From: Tyto alba
Lineage: Eukaryota; Chordata; Aves; Strigiformes; Tytonidae
DNA: 64,000 nt
Direction: 5' to 3'
NCBI RefSeq assembly: GCF_018691265.1
Contig: NW_024881330.1
Location: forward strand, 21,353,886-21,417,885
Position 1 is the first letter of the stretch. Each line of letters starts with the position of its first letter. The notes below the pieces were generated by a model. That model saw only the letters and a program-made list of their open reading frames with translations, was not told the DNA's origin and ran no database searches. Made by a program: the position numbers and the translations under genes. Of the stretch, positions 50,661-64,000 are shown piece by piece.

Positions 50661-52087
50661 GGAAATAAAACAGGTGTTAATACATCACAAAAAAAAGTCA
50701 CCCTTAATTTACCTACATCGGTGACCCCTTAGTGCTAAGAAATCCCGATTTAAGCCAATTTGATTAAATCTTTTACAGTATCACACTCCAGGAGTTCCCC
50801 ATGCAGCCTTCGTATTCATTTATAGAAGTGATAAGACCTTCATCTCTAGTAACAAGTAAAATCAAAAAGAGAGTAAAAAACTTTGTGGTTTTGTTTTTGC
50901 TTCTTAGTTACTTGACATCTTTTTCACAGAGCACTATCAAGCAAATAGGGCATTAACTGAATGCCCTTAAAGTCATAAACAGGGTGGCCAAAACACCTTT
51001 TGTTACTAAGGATATTTGCTCTCGCTATTTATTCTCCAGTGACTGGTCCCACAAAACAAAGCAGAATGCCAGAAATAATACAACCATGAAAGACAGTCCT
51101 CAATTTCTTGAAAAGTTGCCATTGATTCCATTATGGCATAACTTCAGAAACTTTGCTGAAAAATTTTAGTTACTCATTTAGAAAATAAGTATTCTGAAAC
51201 TATTTATAGAAATTGTGAATCAAATTTTCTAATTTCCCAGCCGTTATGAGATGGTGGTACTATACCTGATGATACATTTTTTGCAAAACAAAAAAACCCA
51301 CACTTGAAAAATGGCTAAAATACCACTAATGTTTTGTGGGGGGCATTGTTTTTCACTCTATAAATATTCCTCAAAAAAGGAAAATAATAACTAATTTGCA
51401 GGCAATAAAACAAATTTAGGTCTTAACACTTACGTTAACGAAGAAGAGCTAATAAAATATTGGCATTCAATTGTTAGAAAAGTATTTCCTCTAAGGTAAT
51501 ACATATAAATACATAACAATAGTTATATTTCCATTCCCTCAGTCACAGCCAGCAGAACACTGACATTCGCTTTTTCTATCCATTTCTATTTACCGGCAAT
51601 TTTAAAAAGTGCTTTGGAGGTCAAGTGAAATGACTGAGAAACAGTGTGTTTTTCCCAATTCATCATTCCCAAATTTACCCCATTTACCCAAATGATAATC
51701 ACTAACTTCTTTCCATGTGCCTGGTGCAACAAGTGTCTATAAGGCTTAGCTTATTTACTCCATACAGTGAATCCAGGAAGAGCCACATGGCACTACCTTT
51801 ACATCATTTCTGTTAATTCAGCAAACTATTGGCTTTTGGAGTACTTTTAGCTGTACAGGCAGACCAGCTATATCTATTTGAGATCTATTTATTTCTAATA
51901 TATATTTATGAGTATGTTAATGTCAAAGGCCTAGCATCCTCTTCTTGAGCCTGGCTTTTCTTTATTACAATGATGGGATCAAGGCAATAGGTTCCGTTTT
52001 CCTTTTTTATTAAGAGGTATTTCTACAACTAACAAACTTACTGTAGAGACAAGTAAGGGTAAAAGTACTCAAAAAACTGTACTTTAT
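50661..52087. other. Nothing recognised
   Basis: AT-rich sequence with no supported exon or repeat family. Confidence 0.4.
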
Positions 52088-52172
52088 CAGGTAGAACAGG
52101 TCTCACAGGCCCTGGGTTCTATTCCAGGCTCTACTAGTACCTGCCTGATAAGTAATTTCCAGACTTTGGCTT
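52088..52172 (+). repeat. MIR-like tRNA-derived SINE fragment
   Basis: The segment GGCCCTGGGTTCTATTCCAG followed by GCTCTACTAGTACCTGCC matches the core of MIR-family SINEs (GACCTGGGTTCTAGTCCCGG then CTCTGCCACT), including a tRNA-type B box, GGTTCTATTCC, at 52115-52125. MIR copies are ancient in amniotes and survive in bird genomes as short diverged pieces. Confidence 0.6.
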
Positions 52173-54471
52173 AAAGTTTTGCAAAAAACTGGGCAATGTT
52201 GTTGATTGTTTTTCAGAGGGGAAAAATACAAAGGCACAAACTACTGTTACTTACCAAATGATAAGGGAAAGTAAGAGAAGCACACTTGAGCCTCACACTA
52301 AAATGCAACAAAGTCTGTCTAAAAATTCCACCTACAGATTACTCTCTATTACTAGCCAAGAACATAAACAGTAACCTGTAAATCACTCCCTATTAATAGA
52401 GAATATATGGCCTTACCATTGCTACTTGGTAGTTTTCTTTTAACATCGTAAAGCACCCAAGAAAAATAGAAAGAACATACATGTATTAAGAAATTTTTAG
52501 TCTACAGACTAGGGAATCTGTCTTCCTATTACTCTGTCAAAATATAATTCCTATAGCAAGGTCACCGACGCTGTATTTCAAAAGTGAGTCTGTTACTCAG
52601 TAACAACTGTTCTACTCCAACAGAGATTAAGTTAATTATCATCAGATAAGTAACTACCATCAGATATATGGGATGAAACACTCAGTCAGTGAAAATGCAA
52701 AAAAAAAAAAAGAATGGCATAATAATCTAAATATATATTTGCTGTTATATGCAAGTTATCATATGCATAGTAACTTGTCATTACATGAACTTACAATTGA
52801 AATGAGCAGTGCATAATTAACATGTAACACAAAATGGGATTCAAACATTCATTCCACATACCTAATAAAGCATTATTTCATACAAAATACAGAACTTTTA
52901 ACACAGACTGTCCTGAAGCTCCTCTAACAAGATGCCTAATACTTAATTAAGCATCAAAATACAGACATCAGAGCTGCCTACATTTCTTAACACTTCACAT
53001 ACAAATGCAATCACATAATTCAAGTACCAAAATATATTTGAATTTAAAATCTATCAAAGCTATCAATAATTATGGCTCACGGATTTTCAGTGTTCCTGTA
53101 TATAGTACAAACAAGTTCTATGCTTTTCTCTCCCAAAAAAAAGAAAGAAAAGGAAGGGAAAAAACGGTATTATGAAATCTTAAATTCCCTGGGTTCAGTC
53201 ATTTCCTTCTCTTTGCTCTTGAACGAACAAACAGTGCTTCCTTCTTCATAATATTTCCCTTCTAAGAAGAGATCAAACTCCCACCAATTTTTTGAGCCTT
53301 TTCTCTTGTTTAACAGCATTCAATTTATCCTTCACAAGAACTGAAATGTAATGTAAATAAGCAAGAATACAATAGCAAATATTCAACATCTTACACAAGA
53401 ACAACTTAGAATGTAAAAGCTAAATCACAAAAAAAACAGGACTTTTTGTGAAAAACTTAAAAACAATGGAAGAAAAGCAGATGACCGCATATGGGCAAAA
53501 TATTCTTCTATGAATAATTCAGTCAGAACTGAGTGTTGTGTGATAGCTTAGTTCCCATAAATAAAATGTATTTCACTGAATCTTACATTCTATTTTTCAA
53601 AAGCCTGAGAACAAACATCATCACTCACTTCCATGCAAAACTTTCTACCCCTGCCAATTTTATTTCATCTCTCTATCCGTTCCTTATAAAGGTAATTTAC
53701 AGAAATTCAAAATCTTTCATTTAGAATCTTGGACTTTTATCACTTCTATTAGCAAAATGATTCATGATCTTTGTAAATGCAGTACAGTTTTCCATAATAT
53801 GCATTCCTTCTTTGAAATATACTGTTATACATTCTGGTATATTATAAATCAGAGCTATATAAAGCAAGTAATTAGGCATACATAGAGGATGCATCATCCA
53901 TAAGGTGCAAAAAACACCACCAGACTTGGCATTGGCCTTTGTTGGTTTTTTATTTTTTTTTTTTGGTGGGGGAGGGGTGTAAGAAAAATTTATCTGGACA
54001 TAAGTCTGTATAAAAATGACTGGCATCTTAAAATCACTCAGAATGTAAAACATCTGATCTTCATGGAAGAGCAATTGGTTTTGGCACAGCAGTTCAAAAT
54101 TTTAAAACTTAGGATAAAAACCTAGGAGAGAGAAACTGTGTATGATTGTGCCTGTAATAGTGTAACATTAAAATCTAAGACACAGAACCTATTTCTGAGA
54201 CAAAACTTCACACCATTAGTAGCAGCTTAATAAAACAGGCATGGCAAACTCTTCAAGTTCAGAGGTTTCATTGTAGCTCCCCCTATTTATGATCTTGCTA
54301 TAAAGTAAGATTTTAATCTGAAATGAAGTATTTCTGCAGGTCTTTTGGAAGACAGAAAGGAAAATCTTCTAAGAGCTATACTTGGCTATTTTAACATGCA
54401 TTAAAGTCCAAGGTATATAACACATTATATTAAACACATATGGAAATTTCCAGTAAAAGGAGGATAACAGT
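52173..54471. other. Gene-free AT-rich stretch
   Basis: At about 52,246-52,290 a minus-strand donor (TTTG|GTAAGT) and acceptor (GTTGCATTTTAG) enclose 43 bases open in two frames, too weak to call. A T-rich then G-rich run at 53945-53978 is simple sequence. Confidence 0.4.
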
Positions 54472-54535
54472 ATAGCTTAATGACAGAAATGGACATGAGA
54501 GAACCTGGATGCTACTCCTGAAAGCACTAGTTAGG
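54472..54535 (+). repeat. MIR-like SINE fragment (weak)
   Basis: TAGCTTAATGACAGAAATGG, then GAGAACCTGGATGCTACTCC, follows the spacing of the MIR 5' half (TAGTTTAGTGGTTAGAGCAT ... GACCTGGATTCTATTCC). It is diverged; a third such piece within about 6 kb on the same strand. Confidence 0.35.
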
Positions 54536-55549
54536 GCATATTATTAACTGATCGTAACAAGAGCTGTAGGTGTTGAGAATCTCTCAACATCGGACATCAG
54601 TATCTAATGCAAAAAAAAACAAAACAAAACAAAAAAATCCCATGGATCAAAAAGTGTGGACCACAGTAGGAAACCTAAAACTTAAGCTTTAATTTTTCTA
54701 TCACTGAAATGGAGGTAATATTTCCAGAGTTTGCATGTTTCAAGGGGTCTGTTTAAGACACAGCATACAAGATTACTTGAAAAATTCAAAAATAATTTCT
54801 TCATCAAGTTACTATTTTATGAATAATACCTTTACCTGTAATATGTTTTTTTCTCCAAACAAAATGTATTTTATGCTAAATAGGTGCTAGACATCAAGTT
54901 ACATGCCTCAAATCATACTAATTCCTACATATATCAAGACATATATGCATGCATGCTTATTTAAATAAGTATCATTTTAATGGATTATTTTAAAAACGAT
55001 ATTGTTAGAAACAGTTCTCAAGTTCAAATCATTAGGCAAAACACTTCCATACATGCAGACACACAAAATTGTCTATTTAATTTCTGACTATTTAATTTTA
55101 GAGATTTTTTTTTCCTGACATGACCTGTTATAAAGATGGTTATTCAAATAATTTCTTGTAAATATGAACTGCCATTGAAGAATCATGTATTAATTTAGTT
55201 TTTGGTTCACCACAGATAATAGTAGTGAAGCCTCTAAAGAATCTGCCAAATAATACCATCTGCATCTTGGTACTTTTAGTAACAGGAACATCTGTCCACT
55301 AAGAAATGGATAAAGACTAGCAAACTGATTGCGAAGCATTTAAAAATGTTTTTATTATATCAAATCAATATTTTAATAATAAATGTGATTAGTCATCACA
55401 AATTATTTTTTATGTTTTTTAACATCCCTTGCAAACAAAATCGGTATCACTGCACAACTCAGCACTTCAGTAAATAGCATTCTGGTAGAATGTGGGCCTA
55501 GATTAACATAAAACTGTACCAAGTTAAACATAAAATACAAGCCAAAACT
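54536..55549. other. Nothing recognised
   Basis: AT-rich sequence with an (AAAAC)n tract at 54611-54637 and a small hairpin at 54571-54589. Confidence 0.4.
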
Positions 55550-55930
55550 GCAATTATTTTCCTGATGGCATCACATGAATGCATATTCTCAAAAAATTTT
55601 TCAATGAATGTAAAAGTGGGTTTTCAATTTCAAAGACAGCAGTGCAAACTAGGTGTGATTCTGCTCTTCGGCTGATATTGCATGGTGTAATTTGTATCAT
55701 GCCACAAATGACTCTCATGTCTTGAAACAATTTAAGCATATCAAGAGTAATACTCCAAATGTTTTTTTCTCATTTGTTTTATAATGCAAAGGCCACACCA
55801 TCGAAAACACTGGTTCAACTGACAATCAATGTTGAAAAACAAATTTAGCAAGAACTTGGTGGTATAAGAGTTCCATACTTGAATTTCACCTTCTTTCATG
55901 ACAGTGAGAACCTCCGAACCAACAGTCAAA
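55550..55930 (-). other. High-complexity block, possible conserved element or degraded exon
   Basis: On the minus strand two open frames lie end to end (55929-55741 and 55739-55554). The first contains KEGEIQVWNSYTTKFLLNLF, which resembles the last strands of a WD40 repeat (DGxIxVWNxxTxKxLxxL), but the following Gly-His is missing and no adjoining repeat is seen. Splice sites around it are poor. It could be a conserved non-coding element, a 3' UTR piece or a relic; the WD40 likeness may be accidental. Confidence 0.22.
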
Positions 55931-58079
55931 GAACGTCAAAATGAATGTCAGACTAATCAGACCAGTCATAACATCCTCAAAGCATACTCAGTCTTAAATG
56001 AGATTTCCTAAGATGCAGGACTAATCATAAAATTACACAGTCTTGCTGGTCTAAGTAGCTGATTGTTATTCTCCATTTATAAGAATTGCCGATCTTGATT
56101 ATTTTGCCTACATGACTTTTTTTTTTTTTTTTCCCCGTTTTTGATTCACCAACCCTGATCTTCCCCTGTGTATAGTTAAATGGGTGTCAGTTGTATACCC
56201 TAAAAGTGTAAAACTCCCAAACAGGTAATAAAGCAGGCTACTGTTCCTGGTCAGATTCAAGTATCACACTTTGAAGAAAAGTCTAAAAAAAAGCTCTCTT
56301 CAGTTTTATTAAGCATAAAATTACATCCTGAAAAACTTCAGTATAAGACGTTCAGAAAAGAACTACTTCTGTGATGCAACATTTGTCAAAGAAACACATT
56401 TGAAAATCTGAACCGTATCTGCAAATTATACATGGGCTTTTACAGCTTATTTCAGACCATTCGTAGCAATGCAGTGAGAGGTCAGCATAATAAAGTATAA
56501 AAACTCAACAAAGTTCTGATGCTAAAGGGATGCACCATAATAATAAAAATGGAAGAAGCTCTTAAACAGTTCCACAGTCTTGTCTTAAATCTCCATTCAT
56601 AAATACTTCTCTAAGCCTTGAGTTCTGTGTTTTAAAACACACCTTCAACATACACCTTAAAAAAAGTTTACAAAATAGCTAGGATAAAACTGTGTATTTC
56701 TTGAATAAGAACTTTTTTTATTATTATTTCATAAACGAAACAGGTCCCCAGAGATTAGACAGTAAGAAAACAACCTTTCTTGAAGTATAACTAATCACTC
56801 TTCAAATGACCACCAGTTCACCTACACAGATCACTTATTACTGGTAGCACTCCAAGTTCTACTACAGGTTCTTTCATACTGCATTCCAGCTATACTATCA
56901 GCAATACAGCACCTTGCAGAATTCATCTTACTGATATTAAGCCAGCAGCATTAGCTGAGACCCAACTGTCCTTTGGAGATGTGACCCTTAAAACTCAGAG
57001 AAAAGTGATACATTATAAAGGATTTCTAGAGAATATCAAACTGTCCAAAAATCTAAATTCAAATCCAAGCTGACCAAATTCCAATTCTGTGGCAGTTGTA
57101 CACATTTTCATGGCTGCATTGAAAATCTTTTTCATTTAAAAGCTATTATATCTTGGGTTTTATTTACACATTTTTTTCCCCTTCTGTCACTATTACACAG
57201 AGACTACTAATTGTAAATGTGCTCTGAAAAATAAAAAAAACAAAGCAACACAGAAAACCCCATAAACACGCAGCTGTTCCTGGTGTGGTCATGGATTGAT
57301 AAATAATCTCTGGTTCACAAAAATACACATCACATAAACTTATTTTAAGATATTTAAGTATACCATGGTAATTGCTCTTAATCTAGTGAAAAATATGTAC
57401 TTCTGTATATGAGGTATAGGGTGCTATCCTGTACATAACGGGTCACAGAGTAACAATATTTTACAAGCTGAAATGAATTTATCCACAGTTTTTCATTACA
57501 GTCCCTCAATATCTCAATATATGCATGACATAAAAATCTCATTGCAGCTGCAGTGACAGATTTACTGTGGAAACCATTTTTTAAAAAATCAGAATGTTTA
57601 TAAACCATGCAATGCTTTAAATTATGATGTTTTAAGTAAATACAGAAATTAAATAGAAAAAAAATTGTTATTTCTGTAATTTACTTGTCCAACTTGTGTA
57701 CTCCGTTTTCATTCCCTTCTCTCCCAATTTACAGCTTTATTTTTCTATTAATTTACCAGATTACTTGGCCTTTCAATGGACCATGAAAAGTTAAGTCTTG
57801 TAACTAAAGAAAAACATAATCAAATACCCCACCTTGTGGGAACCCAGCACTGCCTGACATTATACAGAAACCGACCTTTTTGTCCTTCAGACTTGCCTAC
57901 CAGGCCCCATCTTCTATCGCAAAAGCCAAATCATCTGATCCCAAACTAACTGTCAACTGCTTCTGATGGTGGGGAAGCCAGACATCAATCAATCAGTTTT
58001 TATCAGAGCCACTCTTCGTTTTTCTGTTGTGCTCATCTTATCATCTGACCCAGTTGTAGCCCTGACTTCAGAAGCTTAA
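55931..58079. other. Gene-free AT-rich stretch
   Basis: A poly-T run lies at 56117-56132. The part at about 57,830-58,030 is less AT-rich, but no exon or repeat was assigned. Confidence 0.4.
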
Positions 58080-58920
58080 GTAACTTGATGACAAAATATG
58101 CGTCTGTTTGTCCAAGATGCACATTATTAAGGAGTGCACTTGTATTTTTAGCAACTAGCTAATATTTTTTCCAGATAAACTGTCAAATATTTGAGATTTT
58201 TCTCGGTTCTTAAGTTTTCTAGTGTTCACTGAAATACCATGAGCATTTTTGGAAGAACTATCAAGCAAGCTTTGGGTTTTTTAAAAAAATCGAAATATAC
58301 ATGCATTTTCATCAAAAAATTAGGCAGTTTCCTTAAAAACTGCAGTTATTTGCAAGCCAAAGGCCTCTCAGAGGTACTCCATCCCATTCACATACACAGT
58401 GACATTCAACGGTATTCTATCATCGTTCATATGAATATGGATTATTGACATATTAAAATCATGCAAAACAACAGTGCTTCTGTGGACATATGGATTTTCT
58501 CTTCTGCATCCTAAAAAACTAGAGCATTTTGTCTATGTCCATTTTGAAATGGACGAAGTACAATTGGCAGATACAATGCTCAAATACCAATCTGGTTGAA
58601 AGCTTTCAAAATGATCTGTTACTGCTTCCAAAAGTCTTTTCATACACATTTATTAACTGAAGACTGTAACATTAGAAGGTGGGAGGCAGTGCGGGCAGTC
58701 TTTTTTAAAAAAACTACTGCAACTGCATATTTGATAATTTTACCACTGTCTTCACTCATTACACAACTGTGTTCTAGTTTAATGCATCGGTTACAGATGG
58801 TTCATTTTCTTTGCGTAAAGCTGCATGAAACGTATTATGAAAGATGTTGCTGTACTACTTCAAAACTTTTCAGAGAAAGGATCTTTATTGCCATCTAATA
58901 TGAACCCTGAATTTGAAAGT
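58080..58920. promoter_or_regulatory. Candidate conserved non-coding element
   Basis: An unusually complex stretch with scattered CpGs (ATGCGTC, TCTCGG, CATCGT, AGTGCGGGC, GCATCGG, TTTGCGT, AACGTA) in an otherwise CpG-poor window and few simple repeats. Open frames at 58,239-58,448 and 58,596-58,898 have no splice support. CpG retention and complexity suggest constraint, but alignment is needed to show it. Confidence 0.22.
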
Positions 58921-61808
58921 GAAATCTGAAGACAAAATCCAAGGATCAATAGAATATACACTTAATTTCAAGTAGATCTGACAATGTATTTGCGAATTTT
59001 TTTTCACAATATCTTACAAACTTTAACCTTCACACTTGATAATAGAAATATAATCAAGTATTAAATATCAGGGTACTAATGGCGATCCCAAATATGGGAG
59101 TGAAACACAGCACTTCCTTTGAGGCTTGTGCTGCAACTACAAAAGTAAAAATAATATCACCCTCTACAGAATTTCTTCTCGGCCTAAATGAACACTTCCA
59201 TGTATCATCAGAAAAAATATTTTCAAGATTATTCCATTTCAGCAGAGAAAATCTTTACAATAGACACATGCAAAGACTTCTCTCACCCTATTTGGGTCTA
59301 TGAGGAATTTCTTATTTTACAGTATAATTCATTCTGTTCTCATTAAAAATCACTTTTCAATAATAATTATAAGTGTGTTTAAAAAGTAATTACATTTTCT
59401 ATATCATTTTTGCCACAAAAGTATGTAGAGTTTTACTTCTCATAGATAATATGGAAAGGAACATGTATGGCACAAGGGGCAAAACCAGAACCTTGGAATT
59501 ACTTTGAACATAATGAAAACACTTCATTTAAACCTAGTCCCTAGTCTACTCTACGTTCTAATTTTACATATCCCAAACCATTATATACCATTTGTGGCTG
59601 TGTGTATTTTTAAGCTCCTATACTATCTACATTTGCTCATTCATTTTAACTATTATCATCAACAGGACTGTTTCTATGAATGAAGTTAAAGAGTGTGTTC
59701 CTTAAGTTTCTCACACAACATTTTTATACCTTCCAAAAAGGGTTATACAGATAGGAAACACATTAACATACAAAATGTTGTAGTATTTTACTGCGGTTGG
59801 TATTAACTTATTTGGAAAGGAAAAATGGAAAAGTATCTGGATTCAAGAAGATTTTTACTGTCCTCTGCTATACTTAATCTAAGGTAAAAAGACCGAGTAC
59901 AGTAAAAACAGCATGTGACATAGTTATATCAGCTAAGCACAGACTAAAGCTTCAAGTCTAGTTGTATAGAAGAAAAAAGGAATATCACTCTAACTCATCT
60001 ATGTGAGTGCAAAGAGTAATGTAAGAGAAGAGTTTATAAAGATATGTTGGAGTAACTCACTAACTACTAAAGCATTGTTCTTTTCAGTAGTCTGTTACTA
60101 AATTGTATTGACTTTGTAAACCTACTGCAATTGAACAAGCCTCGATTATAGAAGTTGTATAAAATGATACAGTAGTGCTCAAAAAATAAGGTTAAAGGCC
60201 ACACTCAAACTTTATTTACACACTTGCAGTTAACAAATTGCATGAATATAAATAAAGGTCAAATAGACAAGCCTTGCACCAAATTAGCTCTATAAATATT
60301 AAAGATTCCTGAGGATTATGAATAAAAACAGCATCTCTCTTCCTAAACATGTTTTAAAATCCTAGCTAATTCTTCAAAATATTACAAAATATTAGCATTT
60401 ACAAAGGATGACAATGTTACATAACACCCTTCCTCAACATAGGAAATGTGGGACATGCAAAATATGAGTAGATGGAAAATAACCAGAATAAGATTCATTC
60501 AACATCTGTAATGGGAAAACAGGAACATTTTTTTGTTTACTACAGTATTTTTAGCTTATAGAAACTCTTTTCATGGTTATGATTACACAAACATCACAGA
60601 AGCTATTAAAATATAACTAAAGACTGTATATATTTACATCAAACCAAATCCCTTTTTCGTTTTTAAAAAAGAAAAATCTACTGTGACAACCGCCTGCATC
60701 TGCTACCAACTCATGATGGCATTACCCTTTCAAAGCATTAGATAAAACTGAATAATCAATCAGAAATGTCAATACCGAGAAGTGATTCCTTCTGCAATGT
60801 AAGCTTTATGCAAGCGCTTGGGTTTTGTTTGGTTAGGAATTTTTATATTTTTTACAAGAACTCTTCTTCAGTATTACAAATGTACTGAATTGCTGTTATT
60901 ACATTTGGGATTTCCCAAAACATTATTTATCTGCATCAGTAAGACAGACTTTTTGTTACTTCACACCCTAGGAATGAAAAAAAAAAAAAATTACTATCTA
61001 GCCAATGACTAGGAGGCAAGTATACTGATACTCTTAATCTATATCTCAAATACAGCATGTCCTAAGAAACTACCAAACAAATAAATACACACATACATTT
61101 ACAAACAACTGAGTAAAGTAAGTGTACTTGTTTCTCAAAGCAAAAATTATGCTTGTAATTGTTAAGTCTTTAAAGCGTTCAGAACAAGATTTAACCACAC
61201 TATGACTATATATACTAACAAGTCTCAGGTGCATTGTCTAAGATGAGGACTTTATAGAAGCACTTAAGAATACAGAGGGGAACTGTGACATGATAAAACA
61301 GCATTATCAATATTTTATTATCACAAACTCATGAGATAATTGTATCAACTTATAAAACTCAACAATAACTGTAACCAGACTGTAGCGTTTAGATTTTCCA
61401 TGATGTCTATTTGCCATTAATTCAGGAGTGAATGGAACACTGGTATTATTTCTCTAGACTTCTTAGACAGTTTTGAAAAATCTCTTAAGGGAGAATGCAT
61501 AATAAAGTACGTTCCTTCTACTGATTCTTTTTCTATGTTTCTGCACTAATTCTATGCTTAACTTTAACACTGGAAAAAAATCTTAACCATACATTGCATG
61601 GGAGAAGTAATATTACCACGAAAATGCTACAGAATTTCCATACTTTCACTTTAAAAACCATTTGTCCAATGCACAAATTACTAAACTGTAAATAATCCTG
61701 ACTACACAATTCTCTTCTACCATTGTGTCGTCTCCAAAAGACAATCCGACAGTAATGGTAATGACACCCTCTCAGACAAGCCTGTGGGCATTAATATTTA
61801 AATCTTAC
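58921..61808. other. Gene-free AT-rich stretch
   Basis: No supported exon was found. AT-rich throughout, with a poly-A at 60976-60989. Confidence 0.4.
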
Positions 61809-61835
61809 CTATCCCTTGTGATTGGAATTCAGCCT
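61809..61835 (-). CDS. Possible 27-nt microexon (weak)
   Basis: On the minus strand the acceptor TTAGTTTTTGTTTGTGAATAG and a strong donor (GGATAG|GTAAGA) enclose 27 bases. The phase-1 frame (two bases in, one out) reads AEFQSQGI; the phase-0 frame ends in a stop. Symmetric phase and multiple-of-three length are as in neuronal microexons, but a segment this short is not evidence on its own. Confidence 0.15.
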   Translation of the reverse strand, partial: RLNSNHKG

Positions 61836-64000
61836 CTATTCACAAACAAAAACTAAATCAATGTTCTTCGAGTTCAAACTAGATCCCTAAACAGTTTGCC
61901 ACTCTCCATGCACAGATAAGATAAACTTTCTTTGACCCAAGAGATGAAGTTGCCATGACGATCAGAGAGTCCACTTTCTATATTGATATTTTGCTGATGT
62001 AACAACAAATAGAACCAGATCCTAGGGCTGATAATGGTGATTAATTAATACTAATATTGATCCCTACAAGCAAGAGACAAGGCTATTAACTTGAAGCCTG
62101 AAAAGTCAATTGTTACCTGTGGCAGAGATACTAGCAGCTGATTTTGAAACATAGTAAACAAATGTGCTATCTTTATGCTAATCCCTTTAAAGGGGTACAT
62201 CCCTTTCTCAAGTACAGTAATTTCACAATTCAAGCCTATTATTTTAATTAAATCTTTTCATCTGCATCCAAAGAAGATAAATGAACTTCAAGACTGCCAA
62301 AAGAAGCTATGCAATGCTACAAAATGAATACCTGTAACATCAACCATTAAAAGCATTCTTGAACAACGCAGTGCAAAGAAAGCTTAAGCAGACTTTTTTT
62401 AAGAAGACCTAATATACAAGTCATAGGATTTTGAATAAAAATTGCAAATGTACATTTATCTAGTACGAAGCCTATTTTGTCCCTCATTTGAATACAGAAA
62501 AATAATAAAAACCCACAGGTGAAAGCCTCACTGTGAAGATAACATCCTTGAAGGCACATCCATGCAAATCAAAAAGCGAAACTGGCTTCACCTACCGTTT
62601 AATTTACAGGCTTTTTTAAATTAACTGCAATTATATCTTTGTGTTGGACTGACTGCCCACAAACTAAAATTGAGATGTACATACTGTTAAAATACCTCAT
62701 CAAGAATCTGAGATTCTTTCTTTGCCCTCTTCAGGAACATATTAAAAAAAAAAAAAAAACAACAAACAAACAAACAAACGAACAAAAAAAAACCACACAA
62801 AAATCCTATGTTCATAATATGAAAGAAAAAAGCTCCTCTTTTTTTTAAAAACAAAAATCTTGTCCATCTTATAATTTGCTCTAGTCAGTCATCTTACCAA
62901 GCAAAGTAGAACAATTTTCTTCTGACTTAAGAAATAGTGTTTTGATCAAATAACAGCTTTTACTAATAGGCTGTATGACTTTACAGCAAGTTTTCTTATA
63001 AGCTACCTCTGTAGTACTCGCACAGTATATTTTATGTTTAATGAAAATAATTGGCACTACTGATGAATAGCTTGGTTTCATCCTCACTTCATTAAAAATA
63101 GACCCCTATGCGAAGCTTTACATTAGCTATTATACAGCTAACAAAAGTAGGAATTAGTAGACACCAGAAAAAAAAATAAAATATCCAATTGCATTATTTT
63201 CCCTCTCAGGTGAATGTCTTAAAAATATTTAATTTCTATTAATACATGACTGCAATTATATATGATATTTTAACATACGGTGTGAATATTCTGCAACATA
63301 AAGTGCAATTGTTTGCAACAAATTAATACTTGGTCTCAGAAAACTAAAAATCATCACTGATAATTCATACTCAAGAGGTACAGGCAGCTGCTTACCTAGT
63401 TCTCTGCTTTGATTAAACTGAAAGCATTGTAAGTGCCTTTAATGTGCTACACTGCAATTTAAAGGAGAGTACAAAGTGAAACTCTGTCAGAGAAGAAATA
63501 TGTCTATTTTTTAAAAAGATAAAGACAGAAAATTCTTCATTTCCTATCCTACTTTAGCAATGAGACATGATAAAGCTACCCATGGGTTATATTTTACATT
63601 AATTTGGGTTTTTACAGGGGAGGGGGAAATGCAAAAAGAGAGAGATTCTCACCCCTCAATTCTGTTTCTAAATCAAACACCTACCTATAAGCTTACTGGA
63701 TCCCAATGACAATGCATCACTGTGCCTGTACTCTTGCCTCTATTAAACTTATAAAACTCCACCGAATGATTTATGAGCTGCTAATCAGTAGATTTTCCTA
63801 CAGATTTCCAATAATTTAAAAAAAAAAATTTCCCTATTCTTTCACAGGTATTCCACACCTGAAAAAAATAAAAGAAAAATGAGCAAAAGCACTATTATAC
63901 ATAATAACAGAAAAATACTATGGTATACCTTTTTTTTTTATCATTAACAGCAACTACAAAACTTCTCTAAGCAGTGAATTTTATTTCGCAGTACTGTATC
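61836..64000. other. Gene-free AT-rich stretch
   Basis: A minus-strand donor CCACAG|GTAACA near 62,115 has an open frame upstream but a poor acceptor. At about 63,397-63,455 a good minus-strand acceptor and donor enclose a segment closed in all frames, so at most a non-coding exon. Confidence 0.4.
62744..62795. repeat. (AAAC)n / poly-A microsatellite
   Basis: A16, then about six AAAC units and A9. Simple sequence with no recognisable element upstream. Confidence 0.92.

Noticed and set aside
1..64000. CRISPR arrays, insertion sequences, operons, tRNA/rRNA genes, proviral LTRs
   Set aside because: None seen; sequence character is vertebrate intronic or intergenic DNA.

Overview
The window looks like about 64 kb of vertebrate nuclear DNA, most likely from a bird or another sauropsid. 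It is AT-rich and CpG-poor. The only clear transposons are CR1-type LINE copies: a decayed 3' half at about 38.67-39.58 kb and a short 3' tail at about 20.17-20.24 kb. There are also a few old MIR-like SINE scraps. Bacterial features (operons, ribosome binding sites, insertion sequences, CRISPR) are absent, and most open frames of 60-140 codons are what chance produces in AT-rich DNA.

No gene could be identified by name. What remains is a set of possible exons, judged by splice-site quality, an open reading frame and codon phase. The best is a minus-strand exon at 4650-4808 encoding a strongly acidic segment. Phase-compatible candidate downstream exons lie at 2756-2904 and 1655-1837, the latter ending in a stop codon, and an alternative terminal exon lies at 3911-4000. 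A second good minus-strand candidate is at 32747-32822. On the plus strand the best are 39-83 and 14580-14636, both in phase 0 and a multiple of three long. The candidates do not all chain into one consistent transcript, so some are certainly false. The window could be the 3' part of a large-intron minus-strand gene, intronic DNA, or a gene desert with non-coding transcripts.

Layout: 0-5 kb holds most of the minus-strand exon candidates. 5-38 kb is mostly featureless AT-rich DNA with homopolymer runs, isolated exon candidates and one CR1 tail. 38.7-39.6 kb is the CR1 element. 40-64 kb contains several stretches with clustered homeodomain, POU and SOX-like motifs that resemble conserved non-coding enhancers, three MIR-like fragments at 48-54.5 kb, and several (AAAC)n or (AAAAC)n tracts.

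I found no convincing new biological system. The items most worth checking are the exon candidates and the enhancer-like blocks; both can be settled by aligning to other amniote genomes and to RNA-seq.
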